This document shows, one piece after another, positions 47,510 to 57,575 of a stretch of 64,000 nt of DNA (within the stretch, counting starts at the first letter, position 1; each line of letters opens with the position of its first letter). The stretch covers positions 1 to 64,000 of the forward strand of contig WTXI01000105.1 of NCBI GenBank assembly GCA_022376515.1, given 5' to 3'. The translations under genes were made by a program, and so were the position numbers. The notes beneath the pieces are model-generated. The model did no database searches and was not told where the DNA came from. It saw only the letters and a program-made list of their open reading frames with translations. The DNA comes from Lactifluus volemus (Eukaryota > Basidiomycota > Agaricomycetes > Russulales > Russulaceae).

Positions 47510-49114
47510 ATGGATGGACATTTCTTAGATTTAATCAGCCAACCCGAAAGCGGTATTGAACTGGCACATCAACAGAAGAAATTTCTCATTCAACAAGAAC
47601 AAGGTACGACTCGGACTCATCAGGAGCAATAATCGCAATGACTGTTGAGTTGTTATGGTGCAGGCCAGGTGTCCCAAGGAGTAACAATCGCCCTCCCTGA
47701 CGATGTCATGTTAGAAATATTCCATCAATTCTCCAAGGGCTACCCCAATGAATTTCTATTCGAATGGCACAAGCTGGTGTGCGTATGCCGAAGATGGCGG
47801 TCCATCATTTTGGCATACCCAGTCCGTCTCAATTTGCGACTTTACTGCACATGGAGATGTGGAAACTCGATGAGGAAACTCCTGGATATCTGGCCATATC
47901 CTCTCGCAGTCGTGTACGAGATAACACCAAACGAGAGAAAGCAGATAATTGACGACAACATCATCGCCGCATTGGAGCATCGGGATCGTGTACAGTCGAT
48001 TGATATCCAAGTCAAACATTCGGTGAAGTCCTTGTATCGAAAGATTGCCACAGTAATGCAGGGGCCATTCCCAGTGCTGAAGTCTCTCAAATTTTATGGG
48101 ACATTGACCCTTCCCGATACATTCTTGATTGGATCCGCCCCATGTCTCCAACATCTCAGTTTATCGTTGTCTTCATTCCCGTCATTTCCGCGACTACTCT
48201 CGTCTTCCACTGACCTTACAACTCTTCATCTTCTCGATATACCTACTTCTTGGTACATTCCACCCGAGACAATGGCCACATCCCTGTCGTCGCTGCCAAA
48301 ACTCCAGTCCCTGAACATGCAATTCGAATCCCAGACACTTTACCCTCAACGAGAATACCGACCTGTGCCGCCAGCGAGCCGCTTTGTTCTCCCCTCTCTC
48401 ACAAAGTTGGATTTCAGAGGTATCAGCGAGTACTTGGAGGTCCTCACGGCCCGATTTGATGCTCCTCTACTCGATGAGTCCGATATACACTTCATCGATC
48501 TGTCCGTCTTTGAACTTGACATCCCCGAGATTATTCGGTTCTTTGGTCGCCTACCAGAGTCGCTCTGGGTAGACCGTGACCGTGACAATCTATACTTGAT
48601 GATGTATCCGTCTCAAAGGGTATCTATCCACTATCCCTTGGACCCGAAATCTTTTTATTACTCGCAAGGTCGCTCGTGGCACTGGCATTTCGACTGCGAA
48701 GAGTTAGATTGGCCAGATATTTTCACTTCCATGGCACAGATTTGCAACGATATGTTGTCCCTTTCCTTCCGTTCTAGTGTAGAGTCGCTCTCGATTAGAT
48801 TCGACGACCTGTTCTCATTGTCAGAAATCCAGCCATACAACCGATACGAGGTCGATCCCACGCAATGGCTGCAACTGTTTCACTCATTTTCCTCTGTCCG
48901 GAGGCTTAGCATATCTGCCACGCTTGAGCTCTCCATCGCAGCTACGTTAAAAGGGCTCACGGGAGAATCAGCCGCCCACGTTTTCCCCTCGCTACACAGC
49001 CTTACCATCCTTGGGGACTCGTATATGCCACGCGAAACTATACCACAAGGCATCCAATCATTCATCTCAGCGCGTCAGCGACTCGGTCGCCCTGTAGCTC
49101 TTCTTCGATTGTAA
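47510..49114 (+). CDS. divergent F-box protein, array copy 9
   Basis: Exons 47510-47603 and 47664-49114 join in phase 1 to 1545 nt, 514 residues. The 60-nt intron (GTACG...TGCAG) lies at the same place and phase as in the other copies. Exon 1 encodes MDGHFLDLISQPESG and ends in 'KKFLIQQEQG', clearly related to 'KELFIQQGPG' although the sequences have diverged. This supports the idea that the N-terminal exon is coding. The F-box core is LPDDVMLEIF, followed by 'VCVCRRWR' and an LRR-like body. Overall it is the most divergent intact member and lacks the shared upstream box. Confidence 0.88.
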
Positions 49115-51407
49115 AAATCGGTTGAGGACATCGTAATCTCAGTTCCGCAATTGTTTCCTCGTACTAGCTGTCCTCTCCTTGGCGATCCTGGAATACCGTG
49201 ACCGGCATGCCATCAGCCTATTCCTTCCGCCCTTGTAATCCACAACATCGCCTCAGTCTCACTCAGCCTTTACTATTAGGCTTGGACGTTAGATTGCGTC
49301 GCATTTACTGAGTCGTTTTTTCTACCTCTTTCCTTTATCCTTCCTCGGGAGCCTTCCCTTTGTACTACAACGCTTTGTGATAGCTTCCTGCCCTCCCTCG
49401 TTCAATTACCCCATTTCTGATCCCCTTGACTATCCGCTGTGTTAATGGCAGTCCCATTGCATTTTGTAGCGCTGAACTTGTAACTACTATTTACACAACC
49501 ACTTGTAGCTACGAATCCGAACTGTATTCGATAATTGAGTTGCGTAATGAAGGGGCCATGTTTCCCTGTGCCATGCCACTCGCCCCTTCTGGTTTATGTT
49601 CCTCCGGGATTCGTCTTTAGATTCCCTTGAAACTGTGCCACCTGATTGAGCAAATACTATTGAAAGCGGGGAACTCTCCCTGCTTGTGAGTTCAAACGAA
49701 GTTGAGAAGAGGGGATCGGAGGGGCAAAGGGAAGAAAGAGGAAGAGCGGCGGCAAGTAAGAAGAAGAACGCGTAGAAGTCCCAAGTCGAGGGATCTAAGC
49801 AAGATAAGGCGATAAGGGGAGGATAGACGAGAACTTGAAGGTAAAAGAGACTTGAGAGATTTGGAAGGAAACTTAGAGGCAAGCTGTTTTCGAGAACAAG
49901 GGTGAGCGGCGTATTTTCGCTGGCTCGTTTGTACATTCCAAAGCCGTATTTAAGTACAATCGAGCCCTGTAATCTAAAGGTGGAAATTCGTCAAGTACGG
50001 AGGCCTAGGTAAAACGCGAGGTGAACGGGAGCGAGGAAAACGGTCGTAAAGGTAAGTAAAAGTCGTCGGAAGTGAGATGAAAGTGAAAGGAAGGAGTGCA
50101 AAGATTCTAAGTAGTTGAGAGACAAAGGGGGAGCGGGAGCTAAATCATGAAAGAAAAAGGGGGACAAAAATAACCTTCGAAGTCGCGTGCACCCTCAGAA
50201 TGCTTCACGGGATGCTCGCGGTCTCATCGAGAGGCCGATAGTCCGTCAGACTAGAACGAGGGCGCGGCGCGAGTCACAGCACGCAGCCCGAGACAGGGGC
50301 ACGAAGACTAATCACAATGAAGGAGGAAATACCAAATCAAGCGGACAATAGAAAAACGAGGCAACTAGCATGAAACTGGAAACAGAGACGCACGAGACAA
50401 GTCGAAATCATGAAAGAGACAAAGAGAAACGTCGTGCAATGCGAGGCCGCAGAGGACGGGTCTATGGCCGAGGCGTAGTCGCATCGTGGCCGAGGGCGAT
50501 CGTGGCCCAATTCGAGATCGAAACCGCGCGAGAACGAAATCTAAGCAGTCCGGAGAATTCGGCAGACAGTAGCACAGGTCGAGACAAGGAGGAAGCGGAA
50601 CTTGTGCGTACTAAGTTGCCCAAAGGAGGTTTTCGGGGCCAGCCGCTAAGCTGACCCTACACTATGAAGGTAAAGAAGAGTGCGCGGAGTGCGCTTGCAT
50701 ACCAAGAATTTTCTGGGGAAAGAGGTCTAGCCGCATCAACCACCCGCATCTCGACTTGGTCAAAAATTGGAACCATGGGGATGATGCTGAACCCGCATGA
50801 CCCTGTGCAATCAACCTGGGACGCGTGGATTTCTCAAACTTGAAGAAAGAGATTGGCATGGCCCAATCATACAGAGTGCGGCATGGATATCCTCATTTAT
50901 GAGCTTGAACTTGAAGCCAACCGGTGACGGAATCGATAGAACGTGCAAGGACTCAAAGGCAATGAATGTCAGTTCTGTAACAGAAAAAAAAGGGATGAGG
51001 TAGCTGTATAGGGAAGTTGAAATTGCTACACACTGTCATCCTCGTCAATCATCGTATTCATGTCCATGTCAATTGTTTTATTGAGCGGTAGGTCCACTTA
51101 CCAGAGGATGTGGGGATTGAGCTCATGAATTCCTCCTCGAGTGTCAGCTTCTCACTGGAAGGATGTCATGTCATCCCGCGCTCTACATCTGAGCCAGCCC
51201 TGTGCGTGCCAGTGACTCGATATGGCCGTTGTCCATGTTATTAATAAGTGTTGTAGGTGCAAAGAAGTCTGGGGAGATTACAGACAGGCCGGGCAACTAG
51301 AACAGCAACTTGAATGTCTCCGCGCTGGCTCGCTCGCATCCCAAGCGGCAAGGACCGAGTCGGAGATGCAAGCAAGGAAATTGACCCGAGGCACCATCGG
51401 GCTACTC
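49115..51407. other. 2.3 kb spacer with a purine-rich tract
   Basis: 49115-49520 is a diverged F-box 3' flank ('TGTAGCTACGAATCC' near 49504). From about 49670 to 50650 the + strand is strongly purine-rich (long GA/AAG/GGA runs), so the open frames on both strands here are compositional and I do not call them genes. A weak antisense module lies at 50880-50985 (minus strand 'LINEDIHA'). Confidence 0.45.
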
Positions 51408-52200
51408 TTTCGTATAGGACAGCGATGAAGCGGACATTCGTGCTATTATGACCCAGATGATACGTGGTGCTGTCGATGTGCCGTATGTCCTTCTTCGTTC
51501 CTTGTATACGACCGTCGTTGAACCGCGGCCTTTTCTAGGATTCTGCCGGCGGCCACACGGAATCTTATATCATGTGCCCCGCGGTAGCACGAGAAGCAGC
51601 CTCGCTCTTCCGGAAGTTCGTTGCGTTTCGCAGTTCCCTCTCGCGTCCGAGAAGGCCACCTACGGTGGTGAAGGTTGCAACCTCCTTTATACGGTGCGTG
51701 TCACCCCCTCGGCCTAGCATTTTCACCCCCGCGCCCCAACACTCACTTGTGTTATACTTCATTGCTTTCCTAGTTGCGTCTGGACGACCTCGCTGATCTC
51801 TATGGGCGTTTCTTTGGTCGCATACTGAGCTACGAGGGCGCCAAGGCGAGTCCATATTCGAGATATTATGTCGCCGTCAGCACGCCACACACATGGAAAT
51901 ACACCATGACCGCGCTTGGTGGATTCCTCACTCGTCTTGGAAAGCTGGAAAATGGCACTACAAAAACTGCCCCCATATCGGTTTTATCCACCCCCGTGCG
52001 TTCGCGATAAGCGCTGCTCATTCATTCAACACTGATGATGACGCGTCTTTTTTCATTTCTTTGGGCATTAATGGTCTTCCGTGCAAGTCAGAACGTCCGC
52101 GGCAAACGCGCTGCGGCCTTGGGGTGGGTACCACGACCGGTGAAATTGGAGGACCGGGCAGACGAGGGTATCGCGACCATGTTTGCAAGGATGCAGTAGT
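51408..52200 (+). pseudogene. NAD(P)-binding (NmrA/SDR-like) gene copy C, 5'-truncated
   Basis: Homology to the intact gene starts at the acceptor of its exon 3 ('TATAGGACAGCGATGAAGCG'). It then follows exons 3-6 and the introns in order to 'AKDAV' and TAG near 52200. Exons 1 and 2, with the nucleotide-binding turn, are absent. Deletions in exon 4 (after 'GATTCTGC' and after 'CCCCGCGGTAGCACG') and other indels break the frame. It cannot make an active enzyme. Confidence 0.85.
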
Positions 52201-53233
52201 ATGTCAGTGAAACTAGTTTCAGATCAAGGCATCCGGAGGGAGTTTACTGAATTACCTCTTCGAAAGGAAAAGGTCGCTGTGTTGTTCAAATTGAATATAC
52301 CTCATGTCATACCGTTAGGCTTGTAGCTGAGGACCATCACGCGTCGGAAGAAGCCGTGCAATGAAGTTATGTGCCAACTGTCGGCCTACCGAGTGCTAAT
52401 CCATCGTACGTGTCGCTGTCTCTGAAACTGTACACAATGGTTCGAAGCAGGCAAATCATAAAGCATCTCTGAACGACACTATTGCTAAAAATTCGTTGGC
52501 CCGGGCTGTGCTTGCGTTAGTCTTAGAAGAAATAAAGAATGTAGAAGAGGTATCAACGGATGCTCGGTGTGCGCGATGGGCATAGAATGCCAACTTGGGT
52601 TGGAAATACTCCGGCATTGGTCACGCTGACCGGTTTACACTCACATCGATGGCTCGGTGAACGATAGCAACCGTGTGGACAATGTTGCCGAGGCTCGCAA
52701 GGAGCGTGGGTCTGAGGCTGGACGTGTGTTGTCCCAATCTGCAAATGATTCGTTCCATACATCGTATGCGAAAAACAGAAACAAGGCTACTAGCGCAACA
52801 CGCGGTTCCGGCCGCGCTAAGCAGGCTCTGCAGGTGCAGTGACGTGCATCGGTTTTTTTTTTCAATTTAGCAGGTGAGGAAGACATGGTCGTGAACCGAT
52901 TATTATCATGTCGCACTCGACCTCGAACTCGGGGTCCTTGCGCGTGTCATTAAGAAGAGAATTCACATATACAATCATCTGGAGCCCTCTGATATCCTCA
53001 TTCGTGAGCTTGAGGGAAGCGGGTGAGGACTCCAGTAGTCGTGCGAAAATAATGAATGTGAATTTTGTAACGAAAACAAAGGATTAGATGATTAAAAGAG
53101 AGATGGAATTATTGCACACTATCTTAGGCTTCCCACTTGTATTCACATTCCATATCAATTGAACTATAAATCTGAGTCACCACGACTCACCAGGGAAGGA
53201 TAGGGCAGGGTAGATCCTATGAGCGATGCTATC
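52201..53233. other. flank of copy C and array spacer
   Basis: The flank matches those of copies A and B, then the spacer modules shared with 8280-8950. The antisense module is at 52908-53068. Confidence 0.5.
52908..53068 (-). repeat. antisense spacer module, copy 9 (open frame)
   Basis: The minus strand reads through 'LKLTNEDIRGLQMIVYVNS' and on into 'EFEVECDMIIIGSR' without a stop. It is one of the three best preserved copies. Confidence 0.55.
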
Positions 53234-53335
53234 TTATCTCATCTTTTCAAGTTAGCCATCAACCTGATTGTTTGGTGGCTATGTTGAGCACGTGTCCCGT
53301 GACATGTATTTGGAATGCTGTGCGCGATGACCAGG
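53234..53335 (+). promoter_or_regulatory. GATA-like site and CACGTG upstream of F-box gene 10
   Basis: TTATCT at 53234-53239 and CACGTG at 53289-53294 are followed by 'GTATTTGGAATGCTGTGCGC'. Confidence 0.5.
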
Positions 53336-53441
53336 ACATACCTCTGAGTCTTCGAGCTTCAAATTTGATAGATCATCCCCCGACGCAGTCTCTCCTAAAT
53401 TACTAACACTGCTATTCCACTCAAGCACGTACCACTCGCAC

Positions 53442-55003
53442 ATGCTATCCTCCCAGCCAAACGATATTACTACCCACTACTCATTTCCTAGGAACACTCT
53501 GATAGAGATTGGTGGTCGTCATGGTTCCCTAGGCTCAAAGAGAGAAAAGGGGGTTGCAAAGCGCCACAAGGAATTGTTTATCCAACAAGGGCCAGGTAGA
53601 ATTTATCTGGAGCCACCGCAACGATAGCTGAGTTGAATCACGCAGGGATGGTGCTTCCGCGAGTGACCATCAGATCACTCCCAGACGAAGTCCTACTAGA
53701 GATATTCTATGCCCACAAGAAGTTGGATAGCTTGTACCCTTGGATTTTCTATTGGCCTGGGCTGGTGCAGGTGTGCCGAAGATGGCGATTCGTCATTTTT
53801 GCATCGCCACACCATCTCAATTTGCAACTTTTCTGCGAACCGACACGGCCTGTGAGAAAATTGCTGGATATCTGGCCTGCATTTCCTCTCGTAGTTGACT
53901 ACTCCAACTTTATGGACATGCCAAGCGAGGGCCATTTCGACAACTTGATTGCCGCATTGGAGCGTCGTGATCGTGTACACGAAATCAGACTCAACTTTCT
54001 CCCGGAATTTGTTTGGAAACAAATTACCACATTGGCTCAGGAGCCATTTCCGGCATTGGCAACTCTTGACATTTCTGGGTGGGATGAGCCAGTGGACGAT
54101 ATATTCATGAACGGATCCGCCCCAAATTTACAAGATCTAACTTTATGCGGATTTTCAATCCCAAGACGACTCGGGTCTGCAACTCATCTCAGATCTCTTG
54201 ATCTTTTCAATATACCTAGTTCTGGGTACATGCCACCCGAGACAATGGCCACGTCCCTGTCTGCGTTGCCACAGCTCGAATTCCTCTCCATCGATTTCGA
54301 ATCTCCGACACCTCACCCCAAACGAAGAAACCGACCTTTACCGCCACCGACCCGGTTTGTTCTCCCCGCTCTCACGCGCTTCAATTTCAAAGGTGTGAGC
54401 GAGTACTTGGAAGTGCTCACAGCCCGAATCAACGCCCCTCTACTCGAAGACTTCATTTTAATCTTCTTCCATCAGCTAGTCTTCGACATCCCGCAAATCA
54501 TTCGGTTCTTTCCTCAGCAAGACACGTTCAGGTCATCCATTCTGGCCTTGAAATTTGATCTGTTCTCCGCGTCTATTTATCCTTCCACTACCGGCCCTTG
54601 GACTCAAATCATCCTGTGCAAAAGGTTGGATTGGCAAGTCTTTTCCATAGCACAAATATGCAGCCAGATTCTGTCCCTCCGCTCTAGCGTGGAGTCACTC
54701 AACATTACGTTCACTCCTCACTCAGACTACTCGCGAGAAGACGAGATAGATCCCACGCTATGGCTCCAACTTTTTCACTCATTTACCTCTGTCCAGAGTC
54801 TTGAAATATCTGAGCTGCTCATCGCAACTGCGCTCACCGGACAACCAACCGCTGATGTACTCCCCTCGCTACGCAATCTTTCCATTGTGAGTTCGAATAT
54901 GTGGCTTGCAGACGAAACCACGCAACGAAGCATACAATTATTCATCGCAGCCCGCCAACGCTCTGGTCGCCCTGTAACTGTCTCTCGCCGCAAATCTATT
55001 TGA
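53442..55003 (+). CDS. F-box protein, array copy 10
   Basis: Exons 53442-53595 and 53646-55003 join in phase 1 to 1512 nt, 503 residues. Exon 1 starts MLSSQPND and ends in 'KELFIQQGPG'. The 50-nt intron has a stop, so splicing is needed for the long form. ATG 53648 just after the acceptor offers a 455-residue form. The F-box core is LPDEVLLEIF, followed by 'VQVCRRWR' and the LRR-like body with 'FFHQLVFDIPQIIRFF'. The stop lies at the family position. No damage is seen, and this is the most complete copy in both exons. Confidence 0.88.
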
Positions 55004-56297
55004 GGACATCATATGGTCCACGCACTGTCGTTCTTGACCACTTCTTTCCACCCACTCTTTTTCCTCCCACCCTCACCTTTATCCCATTATCTTCACTTTC
55101 CTGACGGCGACTATCGACTGCCCGTATGCTATCAACCCGTGCCCTCCGCATCGCCAGAATCTTTGTCGTGACCACCTTTGGTGCCTCGGGATGTTACACT
55201 CGCCCGTATCACGTTTACTTCCCCCTCCAGTCACTAATACCCCGTATTGCCTCAGTTTCACTGATGATGTTCTAGTATTCCTTGCGTCTCCGAGTCCTCT
55301 ATTGTTGATTTCCCTGTTACTTCTCTCTTTGTTTCCTCTTACCACACCTCGCGCTGCGTTCTACCTTTGTTCGAGACCCTTTCCTTTTCTTACCATAAAT
55401 TGCGTACGCCCGGTTTACATTTGTACTGAATTGCGCTATTACTACCACCCGTAGCTATGCGTTTTAAACGTATTGTAAGATTAAGAGTTGTAGAACGAAC
55501 GAGATTCTATCTGATTAGACAAACATTGTGGTGGTGGGGAAGAGCCGTGGTTGTGATACATTGGGGCGGAAACACGGGTCAGGAATATCCACAACCGTTG
55601 ACCAGCGTATACGACCCTGCATCGCGACCTGGGAAAGATAGAAACCGGCAATTCGGGCAATCCCGATAAGGCCCGCAAAGCGCGGGATGCTGCGCGCGTC
55701 GGTGGTCGTCCCAATTCCTGCTACGAAATGACACATCTCTCGTGCCCAGCTTGTCATACATGTGAAGCTACTAGTAGCGCAGCATGACCGACTCGGAGCT
55801 TTCTGCCACTGTAGGTAGGCTCTGCAGGGGTGTATCAGTTTTTCTATATTTTTTAGCGTACGAGGAAGTATTCGTGAGCCGCTTGAAGCTGTTATTATCA
55901 CGTCACACTCGGACCTCTAATTGAACTTGGGGTCATTTGTGCACGAGTTGTTGAAACCAGATACTTACGTCGCCGATCATGATGAATACTCTGACACCCT
56001 CGTTTGTAAGCTCGACTTGGAGACCAGTGGGTAATGGTTTTAGCAGACGTGGGAAGAGAATGAATATAAATTCTCCAACGATGAGGTCAGGGTGACTGCA
56101 CTGAAGAAATAAAATGTCACGCACCGTCCTCTGCAGCCTCCCTGCAGTGGTGTGAATTAAGCTGCTATGATGCCGACTGGCCCGACTCAGGGTCCGATGA
56201 AAGCCAGGTCCTAAAAATCATCCTATCGGGGGTTTTCCGGCTAAGCTGACTGCTGGCTCGGGTCTCAGATCATGAAGTCTGATGAGTCGTCATGACG
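55004..56297. other. array spacer after F-box copy 10
   Basis: A shared 3' flank, the 'TAGCTATGCGTTTTAAACG' motif near 55451, and the antisense module at 55905-56085. I see no gene. Confidence 0.5.
55905..56085 (-). repeat. antisense spacer module, copy 10 (open frame)
   Basis: The minus-strand frame 56124-55933 is open: 'LQVELTNEGVRVFIMIGDVS', preceded by 'EFIFILFPRLLKPLP'. It differs from copy 6 by several residues but keeps the frame. Confidence 0.55.
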
Positions 56298-56471
56298 TTA
56301 TCTTATCTTACTGTATCATATTTCATGTCTGTTAGCCTATGGCGCACTCATCTTGAACAACTGCCAGTGGCAAGATAATACGAGCTATCATACGTAACGA
56401 GCTGTTTGTTTGGTGGCTGTGTCACCGTTAAGCACGTGTCCGTGAATTTCATTTGGAATGCTGTGCGCAAC
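56298..56471 (+). promoter_or_regulatory. GATA-like sites and CACGTG upstream of F-box copy 11
   Basis: TTATCT sites lie at 56298-56308 and CACGTG at 56433-56438, followed by 'CATTTGGAATGCTGTGCGC'. The block is intact although the gene is truncated. Confidence 0.5.
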
Positions 56472-56525
56472 TTGGTGCGCAATTACCAGGATCGCTATTC
56501 CACTCAAAAACTTACCACTTGCGAC

Positions 56526-56855
56526 ATGCTATCCTCCAAGCCAAACAACGTTACTACTAACTGCTCTTTCCCCAAGGCCTCTCTGATAGAAGTTGTTGGC
56601 CGTCACCGTTCCCGGGCCCTACTAGTGGGCTCAAAGAGAGAAAAGAGTGTTGGAAATCGCCGCAAGGAGTTGTTTGTACAGCAAGGACCAGGTAAGATGG
56701 AGTCTCAGCCACTGCAACGGTTGCTGAGTTGGATCACGCAGGAATGGTGCTCCCACGAGTGACCATCGGATCGCTCCCCGACGAGGTCCTACTAGAGATA
56801 TTCGATGCCTACAGGAAGTCACGTGAGGGGTATTGTTATCACTCGTGGCTTCGTT
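56526..56855 (+). pseudogene. F-box gene, array copy 11, truncated after about 90 codons
   Basis: Exon 1 (56526-56691, MLSSKPNN to 'KELFVQQGPG') and the 50-nt intron are intact. Exon 2 reads F-box core LPDEVLLEIF, then 'YHSWL'. Near 56850 family homology ends abruptly and the sequence turns into a GC-rich hairpin region. The remaining 1.3 kb of the gene is not found anywhere to the right within the window. The likely cause is insertion or rearrangement of the 56.86-63.4 kb region. Confidence 0.82.
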
Positions 56856-56859
56856 CACG

Positions 56860-56913
56860 CGGGACACGGTGGCTGCGCGCTGAGTCAGGTCACGTGCCGT
56901 GTCCCGGGACACG
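56860..56913. repeat. hairpin with CGTGTCCCG core at the array breakpoint
   Basis: CGGGACACGG (56860-56869) is the exact reverse complement of CCGTGTCCCG (56897-56906). The latter overlaps a 16-bp palindrome (CGTGTCCCGGGACACG). The structure sits within a few bases of the point where F-box homology ends. The same core recurs in a hairpin at 63301-63343. Confidence 0.65.
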
Positions 56914-57575
56914 ACGCGCTCCCGCGTTTTCGAGAACGGCCGTACTGGCCCCCTAAGACTCCCGACCGCTCCATCCTCGATCGACCACACCGACTAGGGG
57001 CCCATATCTGGAGGTGGGCGTGACTGTGACGCCGGGGTGGGGGTTAGGTTAGGGGGGTGAGAGGCCGGGTGCAGGGTTAGGTTAGGGAGGGTCACTGGGA
57101 GGTGTTGGGTCTGTTTTGCTGCATGGGAGAAGACTGGGACCGGGATGGGGAGGTTACTAGATTAGTGGTGTGGGGTCTGTACTAGTAGGTATAAAATAAA
57201 AATGGGCTTCCAGCCCCATTTCGCGTTTTTTTGTGTTTTGGTCGCATTTTTCGCGTTTTTTTCGCATTTTTCGCGTTTTTCGCGTTTTTTGCATTCGTTT
57301 TCGTGTGTAGGGGTTTCCAGCCCCCGTTTCAAGTCCCATTTCATCTGAGGTCTGTGGGTCTCAATAAAATTTGGATTCCAGTCCATTTTCTGATCCTGTT
57401 TCATTGTTTTTCAAGGAAAACTACTGAAAGTGCCTGAGACCTTCAAGACCAGTCGGTGCTCTCACTCGTGCTCTCACTTGCTCTCTCCCGATTTTGTGTC
57501 CTCACTCGCTTGCTCCCTATTCTCACTCACTCTCTCCCAATTTTGTGCCCTCACTTGCCTGCTCCCTATTTGACT
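56914..57575. other. leader region of the recombinase-associated gene
   Basis: G-rich sequence with two GGGTTAGGTTAGGG-like stretches (57050-57090), then an array of TTTTTCGC-type octamers (57234-57300) and three 'TTCCAGCCCC/TTCCAGTCC' motifs (57208, 57311, 57370). A 9-bp ACTAGTAGG at 57181-57189 is repeated inverted at 60963-60971. Repeats like these may be regulatory or subterminal sites of the element. Confidence 0.4.

Noticed and set aside
49487..49936. 149-codon minus-strand frame with hydrophobic stretches
   Set aside because: It lies in the purine-rich tract; Leu/Ser/Pro-rich translation is what pyrimidine-rich DNA gives by chance, and no domain is visible.
50370..50654. 94-codon + frame as a charged protein
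   Set aside because: Composition follows the purine-rich DNA; no start context, homologous copy or domain supports it.
52641..52916. 91-codon minus-strand frame after NAD(P) copy C as a gene
   Set aside because: It uses a different frame from the conserved antisense module and is not preserved in the parallel spacers.
57043..57090. GGGTTAGG stretches as interstitial telomere sequence
   Set aside because: Only two short, imperfect TTAGG(G) runs are present; G-rich surroundings explain them and a true TTAGGG array is absent.
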